Source of the DNA: Hedera helix | Lineage: Eukaryota > Streptophyta > Magnoliopsida > Apiales > Araliaceae | DNA length: 64,000 bases | Direction of reading: 5' to 3' | Assembly (NCBI GenBank): GCA_947179155.2 | Contig: OX359282.1 | Location: 2,681,001-2,745,000 of the forward strand | Shown here: positions 47,675 to 57,738 of the stretch, in pieces | How the letters are laid out: each line of letters starts with the position of its first letter | Position numbering within the stretch: position 1 is the stretch's first letter | The notes under the pieces: generated by a model | Told to the model about the DNA's origin: nothing | The model's input: the letters and a program-made list of their open reading frames with translations, nothing else | The model's database searches: none | Position numbers and translations under genes: made by a program

Positions 47675-49444
47675 TTGGTATCTTTCCCTGTGCTATTCCC
47701 AAATCAGTTTAATCACATGGCATCTCTTCAAGTCATTCCTAGAAATCTTGTTTGTTTTGAAAAATTCGGAGATGCAGAGCAGAAATACAAGGATATTTTA
47801 CATCTGGTCAAGAATGCTGACTTCACCATGTGTTTGGAAACTAGCACCAGGATTTTCTCTTCGCTTGTGAAAGAATTCTATTCAAATGCTGATTATCGAG
47901 GAAACACCCTCATCTCAAAGGTTAAGGAAATCACATTGCAATTTGGGGTTTCTGAAATCAATCTCAGTCTAGGTATTCCAAGCGGAGGAATTGTTTCTCT
48001 TGATAAGATTAACATTGAACTTGGATTGGAATTGATGGGCTATGAAAAGAAGTCTCCTCTCAAAGGAATCAAGAAGAAAGATTTCCCTCAGCAGTATGAG
48101 TTTCTGGCTGATATTGTTGGAAAGAGTATTCTATGCAAAAACACCGCATATGATACTATCAGTGAAGATCAACTGAGGCTGATGACTGCTATTGCTCAAA
48201 GAAAGAAAATCAACTTCGGAGTAGTTCTCTTAGGGTGGATAAAGAGATGGATAGATGATACAAAGACGAGAGCTGAAGCTGGAAAGCCAACTCCCAAGAT
48301 GCCCTATGGGAGATTCATAAGCATCATTTTGAAGAAATTGCTGGCAAATGAAATTGGGGAAGATGAAGGAGAAGTTCTAAACTGCAATAAAAGAATTACT
48401 CCAAGGTTGTTTGAAGATTGGAAAAAGAACCCTCATGCCAATAAAGGTAAGAAGTCACGAGGTTCTATGAGCTTCAGCAGTAGGATGAAGGTGAAATTGA
48501 AAGGAAAAGGAAAAAGGGAAATGGAAGAAATATATGAGGAGATATTACAGGAGGAAAATGAACTATCAAGAAACAAAACTCTTGTGATCTATGATAGTCA
48601 GGAATCAGAAAAGAAAAGAAAATTCATTGAAATAGAGAAGGCTGAAGAAGAGAAAGATGTCTGTTCAGGGAAAGCTAAGAAGGAAAAGATGAATCCCAAA
48701 GTATCTGAAGTAAAGAAGAAGAAGAAGAAGAAAACAGAAAAGAAAGTTCCTCACTTTGCTCCAAGAAGAAGTTGGAGAATCAGAGAACAGTGGAGAAGCT
48801 CAATCACTGCAGGACCACCTCAGGTGATAGAAATTGATGATGATGAAGCAAGTTCGGATTCTGAAGAAAGAACTTCTGACAGTTCAAAAGAGGAAACATC
48901 TACAGGCTCTTCAGAAGCAAGATCAGAATGTCATAAAAATAGCCTGTCTGAAAAGGAAGTCTCTTTGGGTTCTGATCAGGAAATTGAACCAGTTGAAAAA
49001 GACTCAACACCTGAATTCAACATTGATGATGATGTAGCTGAAGAAGATGATGTACCAAGGGAACAATGCTCTGCAAATTCTGAAGCTGGGAAAACTGAAT
49101 CAGATGAAAAAGGAGACTGTCAAGAAACTATGGTTAAAGAAGATAAACACCTTCAAGAAGAGACCAGCACTCATGATTTGGATAAATCAAAAGACGGGTC
49201 AAGAAGAGGATTAAGTGGCTTTATGAAGAACATAGGCAGGAGTTTAAAAACAAGTCACAAGGAAAGACAAATAAGGATGAAAGCTGAAAAGAAGCTGAAG
49301 AAAGTAAAACTGCTGAGAAAACTGGAAAAGCAGAAATTTGAAGTATATCGATTGAAGGAGATCAAAGGAGACGTAGAGAAAGAAGGAAGCATGCAAGCCA
49401 GATGGAAAGATGCTCTATTACTTGGGATAATAATCATCTGTTGA
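47675..49444 (+). CDS. Element D ORF: 589-residue protein with plant-transposon-type domain, charged tail
   Basis: The frame is intact over 589 codons. The second Met (residue 15, ATG at 47717) is an equally likely start. Residues 55-225 contain SLVKEFYSNADYRG, then FGVSEINLSLGIPSGG, TISEDQLRLMTAI and PKMPYGRFISIILKKLL. This matches the layout of the plant-specific 'putative plant transposon protein' domain and the third ORF of the Athila element in this window (VKEFYAN ... VISEIN ... LPD). Lys-rich stretches (338-356, with a run of eight K) suggest a nuclear localisation signal. Residues 384-500 are Ser/Asp/Glu-rich and probably disordered. Residues 520-575 are basic and helical. No reverse transcriptase, protease, knuckle, signal peptide or clear membrane span is present. 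Function is unknown; nuclear nucleic-acid or chromatin binding is only a guess. It lies in the internal region, upstream of the PPT array. Confidence 0.85.
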   Translation: MVSFPVLFPNQFNHMASLQVIPRNLVCFEKFGDAEQKYKDILHLVKNADFTMCLETSTRIFSSLVKEFYSNADYRGNTLISKVKEITLQFGVSEINLSLGIPSGGIVSLDKINIELGLELMGYEKKSPLKGIKKKDFPQQYEFLADIVGKSILCKNTAYDTISEDQLRLMTAIAQRKKINFGVVLLGWIKRWIDDTKTRAEAGKPTPKMPYGRFISIILKKLLANEIGEDEGEVLNCNKRITPRLFEDWKKNPHANKGKKSRGSMSFSSRMKVKLKGKGKREMEEIYEEILQEENELSRNKTLVIYDSQESEKKRKFIEIEKAEEEKDVCSGKAKKEKMNPKVSEVKKKKKKKTEKKVPHFAPRRSWRIREQWRSSITAGPPQVIEIDDDEASSDSEERTSDSSKEETSTGSSEARSECHKNSLSEKEVSLGSDQEIEPVEKDSTPEFNIDDDVAEEDDVPREQCSANSEAGKTESDEKGDCQETMVKEDKHLQEETSTHDLDKSKDGSRRGLSGFMKNIGRSLKTSHKERQIRMKAEKKLKKVKLLRKLEKQKFEVYRLKEIKGDVEKEGSMQARWKDALLLGIIIIC

Positions 49445-49934
49445 GTTTCATTCCCATTTTACCACTTCTAAGGGCAACATTCATGAATGATCAAAGTTCT
49501 ATTAGTTGGAGCTACTCAACTTTTCCAAATCTTTCATTAGTAGCTCAACATTTCACAAAGGTAATGACCCTTGCAACCACACTGATAAGCAGTGAACCCT
49601 TCTATTCTCACTACCAAAGTTGCCAGGAAATATCCATCTGGAATCTGTCAAGCTCTATGGAAAATCAAAATGCAGAAATCTGAAAGTCCTCGGTTGTGAC
49701 TTACTAAACTCCTAATCACCTTGCACAAACTCCCTATTTGTAAAGTCCCAAAACTTTGCAAACATTTCTCAAAATACCAATTCTCCAGTCATAGAGTCCC
49801 AACACTCTATGGACCATGAAAATTTACTTACTCTTAGTCTCGTAGAGTCTCAAAACTCTGTGATAGACTTCAAAATATCCTTCTAAATCCGCAGTAACTC
49901 TGCAAGCTCCATACATTTCATAATTGATGATGTC
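49445..49934 (+). other. Element D internal region after the ORF
   Basis: Non-coding. It contains looser versions of the LTR motif (CATAGAGTCCCAACACTCTATG at about 49786-49807, and CTCGTAGAGTCTCAAAACTC at about 49839-49858). The 93-codon ORF at 49402-49683 shows no recognisable features. Confidence 0.6.
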
Positions 49935-50194
49935 AAAAAGAGGGAGAGAATACAGGGGGAGCTATGAAGAAGGAGGAGCAACCAGCTAAGGGGGTATGAA
50001 GAAGGAGGAGCAACCAACTAAGGGGGAGACAGCTAAGGGGGAGACAGCTAAGGGGGAGCTATGAAGATCATATTCAACCAGCTAAGAGGAAGACAGCTAG
50101 CAAAACTGAGTGGGAGAAAAGTTAAAACATGAAGAGCAGCTGTAAGTATGTAAGAAAAGTCTATTAGTTTTGTCATCATCAAATAGTGGGAGAT
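49935..50194 (+). repeat. Multiplied polypurine tract array of element D
   Basis: Tandem and near-tandem purine units (AAAAAGAGGGAGAGAA, ACAGGGGGAGCTATGAAGAA, AGCTAAGGGGGAGACAGCTA) recur at least six times between 49936 and 50110. The final PPT (AAATAGTGGGAGAT, 50181-50194) sits next to the 3' LTR. Multiplied PPTs before the 3' LTR are described for Sireviruses. Confidence 0.8.
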
Positions 50195-53173
50195 TGTTGA
50201 ATGTTGTTTGATTTGATGATGATGACTGTTGTGCAAAAAGGACTGGGCTAAATGTGCTTATGTGGTTATTTGAAAAAGTGATTTTATAATGTGCTTATAT
50301 GGTTAATTGTCAATATGTATCTGACAAAGTGCATATGTGTTAATGTGTTTATGTGCTTAATTGATTATGTGCTTAGACACTCTGAAAGTGCATATGTGTT
50401 AATATGCTTATGTGCTTACTTGATTATGTGCTTAGATGTTCTAAAAGTGCTTATGTGGTTATTTGACAAAGTGATTATGTGTTAATCTAATTGTGGGTTT
50501 ACATTGTCATGTGTGCTTGATGTATATTACTCATTTCAAATACTGTGATTTGCACACTTGTTTAAACAAATATGATCTTGCTATAAACTATCTGTTTCTT
50601 ATTAAAGAGAATGAAAGTTATCTGGTTATAATGTTGTAAAGTCCTTTTTAATTATATGTGTACAAAGGACTTAGATTTTAAAGATCAGAAATATTAGGTT
50701 GATCTTTCAATAAAAGTCATTCTGCATAAACGTTGTATGATATAAGCAGAGTTGCTTAAAGATGAATCAGTGTTAAATTTGTGCATGACAGAGTCTGTAA
50801 ATGTCCTTTCAATATGTAATGATGTAATAATGTAAGAAAGGACTTAGTTAGAAAAGATCAAATATGTTAGGTTGATCAGTCTATTGAATCGTAGAGTGGA
50901 CTCAACGATTCCAAGCAAAGAAGACTCAACGTTTCTGTATAGATCGTAGAGTTAACTCTACGACTCCTTACCAGGATAACTCTACGATCATCAAAGAGAG
51001 TCAGATGTGCAAGAAGTCTACAGGTTATACAAGTAAAGATTAAAGAACTGTTCAAGTACAAATCGTAGAGCTGAACTCTACGATCGTCGAACAGACAGCC
51101 AAGCTAGCCTGCAGATAACGCTGAACCAGAGAAGAAATGTACTCTACGATACACACTCTCTAGCAAAATCGTAGAGTAAACTTGATGAGCAAGCTTACAA
51201 GAACTGGAATTTTGCACAGATAGAAGAAGTCGTAGAGTGGAACAGAATGACAAGGCAATACAGAAGATTGTTATACACATGGAACAATCGTTGAGTAGAA
51301 TTAAAGGATGAAGCAACAAAGACTACAACTCAACGATTTTACTAAGAAGCACGGCAGTTCACAAACTCTACGATTTGATCAAACCTACAAGATCGTAGAA
51401 CGAAATCAAAGCAAAGCATTGCAAGCACAAACTCTACGATCTGACCAGAGCAACAAGGTCGCAGAGTTAGAGAAAAGATCGTTCTAACTCAACGTTTCAC
51501 TTGACATACCTCAAGTAACATTCATGAAGCTGAATTCGCAGAAACAAAGTAGACAGTCTATCACTCAACGAATTCATTAAGCAGGTCAGGACAAGTAGAC
51601 TAACATAACGGCTATATGGTGCAAGAGAAAAGAGAATATACTCCTCGCCCAGATTAAAGAAAGATTAAGTGCTGTTGAGATACAGATGCATGTCAGAGTC
51701 GTAGTAGACGTTGTGCCCAGACGACTATAAGTCAGGACCCACTGCTCAGGAAAATGGTGAATAAAGTCAGACCAATGGGACATCTCTGAATGCATCAGAA
51801 CAGTTGGTTCTAAAAGTCAAGGAAGGTATTTATTGATGAATCAGAAGATTAATTAACAAAGGAAATAATAATCCTTACTGAACAACTCTGGGAGTGCAAC
51901 GGCTATAAATTCAGAGAAAGCTGAGCTACAGGTTAATATATCAGAACATGTCAGAAAAGGAAAAAGCACTGACACGAGTAGCAAGAAAGTCAACATTGAA
52001 GATATTAAGGATCTGCACAAAGCCAAATGAAACAAACGGGATTTCATTCAACGGTAATATATGCTCAGAGATATAAAGGCTTACAGGACGAACAAATAGA
52101 GTTGGTTGTTGCAGTTGTTAAATATACAAGAGAGATGATGGAAGACTGCAACCGATCGTAGAGTGAAACAGAAAATGAATATGCTGAAGGACTTTACGAT
52201 CCATCAGAACACTAACACTGAATTGAGAGAGACATAGAGATAAATAACTCTATTACAAGAGAAGTGTTCAGAGCTACTAGGCACATGGAAGAGAGAAGCT
52301 TAAACGCCAACTTGATACATACATTGTAGCAACTGAGTACCAAAAGGAAGAAGCATCACAGTCATCTCAGGAGTTCATCTCGAGAAGTTATCAAGTACCA
52401 AAGAAGCTGAAGTGCAAAAGCCTAGCAGCACAATGTGTGATCATGAGTAGTTGCTGAATACAGAAAGAAGAAGAACATCAACGACAAATATCAGCAGCAT
52501 TCAACGTTTGATCACAAGCAGCTGCTAAGTACCTAAAGATGAAGAAGAGCAAATGTTCTACTTAGCAGCACAACTCCAACCTCTTTCAAACGATCAGGGA
52601 GCCAAGTCTGTTGGACTTGAAGATGGCAGTTGTCCTAGTCATAGTGACTAAAGGAGCCAAGTCTGCTGGACTTGAAAAGGGCAGTAATGTCCTTGTCTTT
52701 GTGACTAAACTAACTAAACCTGCTGGGTTTGAAGGGTTCTTAGTGAACCAGAGTTTCCAGGCTAATGAGCTTGAAGGGTTCCGTATGAACCATCCTTAGT
52801 GGATTTCCTACTCATTGTAGTAGAAGAGTGGAGTAGGAGTTATTCAGTCTCCGAACCACTTAAAACTCTCTGGTGTTATTTACTTTCAGTCATTTACATT
52901 CTGTTTTATATGTATATATATACATATACATGATTGTCAATTGATTTACCTAACAAATGACTTTCTCCAATAGTCTTAACTCAACGGAGAAGTGTTACAA
53001 ATCTTTAAGGGGTGTTTTCAAACTAATATTCCGCTGTGCAAACAAATCTTAATTAAGTTTATTAATTGCTATTAAATCTTTGAACTTAATCATAAAAGAA
53101 AAAGTTTTTAAGAGATCTATTCAACCCCCCCCCCCCCCCTTCTAGATCACTTGTGTGCCACTGGGAACTAACA
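50195..53173 (+). repeat. Element D 3' LTR
   Basis: 2979 bp, nearly identical to the 5' LTR, with the same motif cluster (about 50887-52160), palindrome (52909-52926) and a longer poly-C run (about 53126-53139). Followed by GTGTT (53174-53178). Confidence 0.95.
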
Positions 53174-53178
53174 GTGTT

Positions 53179-56100
53179 AAATGGTAAAGTGAGATATATG
53201 AAATAGATATGTATATAGATTTATTTGCATGTGCATGTTTAATTGATAAATTATCAATTTCATTAATGATGAAAATTAAGGGATTAATAATTAAATTAAT
53301 CCAATTTTAAATGAAAAACGAATAAGGAAGTTAATAAAATTTGTAATTATTGATTTTAGATTTAATTAAGAATTATGGTGAAAATTTAGAATTTGATTGA
53401 GAAGAAATGTAATTATGTAAATTATATAATAATGAATTATATAATTTATATAAGAAAATTAATGTAATGTATAAAGGAAATTATAATTATATAAATTATA
53501 TAAGAAAAATTATATAATTTATATAAGAAAATTAAATTAATTAAGGATGGAAGAAAATTTTATAAGTTGTATTTTGTGTAATATGGAAATTAATTAAAAA
53601 GGAATAATGTGATTATATAAATTATATAATATTAAATTATATAATTTATATAAGGAAAGTTAATGTGAATATTAAAGAAATTGAATAATAAATAAGAAAA
53701 ATGAATGTTTTAAGTTATTAAAAATTATATTTATGTATAATGGAATTATTATGACTTTTACGAAAAATAATATTTCAGAAACATGAACATGTTAATGTAA
53801 TATGATGTCCAAGTAATGAAGTGAAAAATTATGAAAAATAATTTTTATAAGCTATATGAATTATTTTATGATTTTTGGAGGTATAAATTACCTCAAATAA
53901 GTATATGCAAGTCATTATGTGTGTACAAAATTTGTCAAGAAAAATACCGAAAAAGTATTAATATTACTCATAAATCAATTTATGATTTTTAGTGAATTAA
54001 AATAAATATTTTATGTACATTATATACAATATTTATTACACGAAATAATTGCGTAATGTATTAAATTAAAAATTTTATGCTTAATTTTGAAAAATTCGAG
54101 AATGAAAAAGTCGGCTGGGCATGAGGCGGTGAAACTCTTCAATTTCTCCAAATGAGTTAAGAAAGTTGCCTATAAAAGAAATAAGAAACAAACAAAGAAA
54201 AGAAAAAGAAAAGAGAAATAAAAACTCTCTTAATTTTTCTCTCCACCGTAACCACGTAGCAGCCACCACCAAGCCATGCCGGAAAATCCCATAGCCACCA
54301 AGAGAGAGGAAAGATTTGGGTGCCATCTAGAAGGAGGTTTGAAAGCTTTAAAGAATGTATAATTCAATTTTTATGATTTATTTTGGTATTTATGGTAATA
54401 AATTAACTTTGTAGAAAAATTGTAAATAATTAAAATAATTGTTCCAAATAATTGTTGGATATTTATGTATGAATTATGTGATTTTTGGAGTTATTTTGTT
54501 GGGAAAATTATGTGCAAAAATGGATAATTTTTGCAAAGTTGATGCATTGTTCCGCAGCTGAAGCTGATGAAGAAGAAGGAGTAGCCCACGCATTGCGCGG
54601 GCGTTTTTTTCCGCATGGCGACAATAAAACGGCATCGTTTTGGAGCACAGGGGGCAGGGCTGCGCCATGCGCGGCTGTGGTTCGTCCGCAGCAGACCAAA
54701 CGGCATCGTTTGGTCTGGGCGGAAGGGGTCCGCGCGCAATGCGCGGACGACGCGCGCGGTAAAAGTACGGTTATGCCCCTGGCCTTTCCGGCTATTACCG
54801 AACGTGTCCCTGACCCTCGGTCAATTACGGAAATGCCCCTAGACTTTTCGGAAAATTCCGGTTATGTCCCCAAGGCCGCAAAAATTACGAAAATGCCCCG
54901 AATCTTTTCTGTTAATGTCGGATGGGTCCCTAAAGGCGCTGAATTTACTAAAATGCCCCCAAAATTAGTTTTTAATGAAATAAATGTTTAAAAATTGTTT
55001 AAAAATCATAAAAAATTATAGAAAAATACTAAAAATATAGAAATGATGTTTGGGCATTAAATTTAATATTTTTGTAAAAAATATTAAATATTGGGGATTG
55101 ATATTTAAATATTTTAAATATTAATCTAACGAGTATAAAGGTTAGAAAGTGAATAAATGAAAATTTGGACAACCGAATAAGCTAAAATTTATTCGATAAG
55201 CCGGGTTGTCCGAAGTGAAGGAGTTGATATTAAGTTATATTAATATTTAAGGGATGAGGTTAATATAATTAACCATGTAAATTAATAATTGGCCAGAGAT
55301 GATATTAATTAAGTAAATTAATATCATAAAGAGATAAATAATTATTATTTGATTATTTTATGATCATAGGTTGATCGAGTTAAGGGTTTGAGCTAACAAT
55401 TTAAATAACTGGACGCCAGACAAGTTCTTTAGTCCTTAAATATTAAATGTTGACTGTTATGATATGATAATATTTATTAAATGCATATAAATTATGTGTT
55501 ATGTGATCTGTGAATAATATGACAACTATGTGTATTATGTGCAATGATATGGGATATATTATTATACTAGAGGCAAAACACATAATGCATGACACACACC
55601 AAGCATGATAAGGTATGTGCTACGTGAAGTATAAACTGTTGAACTTGCTGAGCCGTTGTGCTCATTACTTGCTTAATAAACATTTTTGCAGGAAAGAAAT
55701 AAATTGCAAGAATATCGGATTAATTGTTAAAGATGAATTGTCTAGAAGGTGAGAAACGTTTTGTTATATTTTTCATTTAATGTGGATACATGTGTTAAGT
55801 TTATAATGATGTTTCATATGTACATATATGTCGAATCCAGACAGGATAAGTAAAGTTAAATTTTGAACTGTAATTGTACTAGATAGATGTTACGATAGAA
55901 AGTATTATATGTTTAATTATGAATGATGCAATAAGGAATATTTGTATGAAAATAAATAACAGTAAATTTTAAATGATGAGCTTTATGATGCGTGTAAAAG
56001 AAAGAAAAAGTTAATGTTGCGATCCAGGGACTAGGATCCAGAATGTAAGGATTTTAAATATCCAAATATTATAATACAACGATTGAATTAAGTAAAAGAA

Positions 56101-56268
56101 AAAAATTTATACGATAATTTGGTAATTGTTGATTTTAAAACCAATTAATGGATCAATTATGGTGTTTAAAGATTTATTAACGAACCGAAATTCGGACGTT
56201 AAGGAAATAATGTTTAATCAACATGAAGCTTAAGGTAATAATATGGGTCGAATTTCGAGGTCGTTACA
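53179..56268 (+). repeat. Element C 3' LTR, second part, with a GC-rich island
   Basis: Aligns with the B LTR at both ends (for example GCGATCCAGGGACTAGGATC near 56017). It carries AT-rich inverted repeats (53410-53650) and an unusual GC-rich island at 54540-54965. The island holds two AAACGGCATCGTTT palindromic motifs (about 54627 and 54699) and repeated AATGCCCC(T/C) phrases at uneven spacing (about 54771-54959). The 168-codon ORF over the island reflects the repeat and is not a recognised protein. Confidence 0.8.
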
Positions 56269-56273
56269 TTTAT

Positions 56274-56413
56274 GGTTGATTTTTTAGCCAAAACCGTGCA
56301 AGCCAAGTTGGTGGGCATGATGGGTTATCCAAAATAGTTAAGTGTTTATCTTATAAATAAGAAAGAATGTATGAGAAAAAAGAACGAAAACTAATAAAAT
56401 AAAAACAAGCAAA

Positions 56414-56444
<31 letters not shown>

Positions 56445-57477
56445 ATTTATCTCCATCCGAAACCATCACCACCACCACGCCACCCGTGCACCACCACTAC
56501 CGGAAGGAGAAAAATATTGGTGCCATCAAGGTTTATAACAAGCTTCAAAGGAAGAAATTCAAGCTTTTAGAAGGTTTTAGATACGAACAAGTTGGAGTGA
56601 CTTAACTCGATAATTACAAGTTAAGCCGGGACATTGTGATACTTGAGGCAAGTTCTTCAGTACTTGATATTAATTGTCATATGATGTTATATGCTTACTT
56701 TGTTCAAATGCATATAGAAAATTATGTGTTATGTGATATGTGGATAATATGACCATGATGTGTACTTGGTGCAATGATGTGACCATATGTGAATTTGATT
56801 AATGTTTGCTTCATGTAATTGCTAATCTGAAATAGATATGATGCATGTGAGTTATATTACTTTAGTAGAAGCACAACACATGATGTATGACACACACAGA
56901 GCATGTTATGTTATGTGTTATGTGTACACTGTTGAACTTGCTGAGCCCTAGTGCTCATTCTTGCATAATATAAATTTTGTAGGTAAAAATGAAACTTCAG
57001 AAGTATTAAATCATGAATAGAGATTATGTGCGACATTAGGGAAAGTTGCAAATATAATTGTAGTATATATTTTATCTGTATATAGAAACTGGATATGGTT
57101 AAATTAGTGGAATGAGTGGTTATAATTTATGAGTTATATATATGTCGAATTTTGATTGGATAAATAAGGTTTAGTTATGTATTTTGATTATTCAGGAATA
57201 TTTATCATGAAAGAAAAGAAAAAGTAAAGGTTACGATCCAGGGACTAGGATCGAGATGCTAAGTTTTTAAATGCCAAAATATTTTAATACAATGATTGAA
57301 AAAAAAAATTAATTTGCACCGAAAAATTTGGGAATTGATGATTGTAAAGTCAATTAATGGATTAAATAAGGTGATTAAAGATTTATTAACGAATCGAAAT
57401 TTGGACGTAAGGAAAATAAAGTATAATAAACATGAAATTTAAAATAATAAGGTTTATCGAATTTTGTGGTCGTTACA
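56274..57477 (+). repeat. Element B 3' LTR, second part
   Basis: Matches about 35590-36784 of the 5' LTR. A (CT)n microsatellite (56418-56444) is longer than in the 5' copy. Ends GGTCGTTACA. Confidence 0.9.
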
Positions 57478-57482
57478 ACACT

Positions 57483-57738
57483 TGTATCTTTTAATATTGT
57501 CTTTAGACTAAGGTTTGATTCCTATTTAAGTCCTGTTGTATTCATGTGTTAGACTAAGACTAATAAGACTAAGATTATATTGATATTGAAAGCTATGAGC
57601 TTTTTCCTCTCTTTTGCGGTTGAGAAACCCTTGAGGTAGTGGTGTGTGGAGTATCACTCAAGTTATAGGATTAATATATGCAGAGTAGACTAAATCCCTA
57701 GTAATTTATGAGCGGAGCTAAATCCTAGGTTTCTATCA
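57483..57738 (+). repeat. Element E 3' LTR, second part
   Basis: Resumes after B with TGTATCTTTTAATATTG. It contains CTATTTAAGTCC (TATA-like, about 57521) and GAGAAACCCTTGAGGTAG, and ends CTATCA, the reverse complement of the TGATAG start. Confidence 0.6.

Larger units (their letters stand above)
41780..53173 (+). mobile_element. Element D: non-autonomous Sirevirus/Maximus-like Copia element, young
   Basis: LTRs 41780-44750 and 50195-53173 begin TGTTGAATGTTG and end GGGAACTAACA. GTGTT flanks the element (41775-41779 and 53174-53178). By eye the LTRs differ at only about a dozen sites plus a longer poly-C run in the 3' copy, so it is the youngest insertion here. The iMet PBS, the phrase TTTGTCATCATCAAATAGTG and the purine tract GGGAGAT before the 3' LTR are typical of Sireviruses. 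The ~5.4-kb internal region has no gag, protease, integrase or RT, only one intact 589-codon ORF. It must use proteins of an autonomous relative. Confidence 0.92.
40944..56268 (+). mobile_element. Element C: relative of B with a truncated 5' half, inserted in B's 3' LTR
   Basis: Flanked by TTTAT (40939-40943 and 56269-56273). It starts TGTGACACCCAGGATTTTTG and ends GGTCGTTACA. Positions 40944-41479 hold only a short 5' piece and the 3' internal end, including GATTCCGAGGACGGAATC and a purine tract AAGGGGGAAAAA. The 3' LTR begins TGTGAGGATCCGAATTTTCG at 41480, so nearly all of the 5' LTR and internal region is missing. Its LTR is homologous to that of B but longer (about 3.4 kb without D). Confidence 0.82.
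34446..57477 (+). mobile_element. Element B: non-coding gypsy-like LTR retrotransposon (LARD-like), inserted in element E
   Basis: Both LTRs begin TGTGAGGACCCGAATTTT (34446, 39746). The 5' one ends GGTCGTTATA (36784) and the 3' one GGTCGTTACA (57477). Flanks are GCACT (34441-34445) and ACACT (57478-57482), a 4 of 5 match. An intact iMet PBS and a purine tract are present, but the ~2.96-kb internal region has no recognisable gag or pol. It therefore depended on another element. Its 3' LTR was later split by element C. Confidence 0.88.
33950..57738 (+). mobile_element. Element E: 3' end of a short-LTR retroelement, interrupted by nest 2
   Basis: The internal end (about 33950-34310) holds a decayed coiled-coil reading (YDFERLQWRYQDEQRRAQTK, SSMQDNISGIKDDISAIKGS) with stops. 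A purine tract AACAAGGGGGAGAA (34297-34310) is followed by an LTR that starts TGATAG at 34311. It is cut at 34445 by element B, resumes at 57483, and ends CTATCA at 57738, giving ~391 bp of LTR in total. The 5' LTR is not in the window, or was deleted. The family is not recognised. Confidence 0.65.

Noticed and set aside
47675..49444. A captured ordinary host gene in element D
   Set aside because: The domain layout fits a transposon-associated family and no introns or host gene family are recognisable; a host origin in the distant past remains possible.
54485..54991. 168-codon ORF over the GC-rich island of element C
   Set aside because: Amino-acid repeats simply follow the DNA repeat (ITKMP, FTKMP); no known domain.
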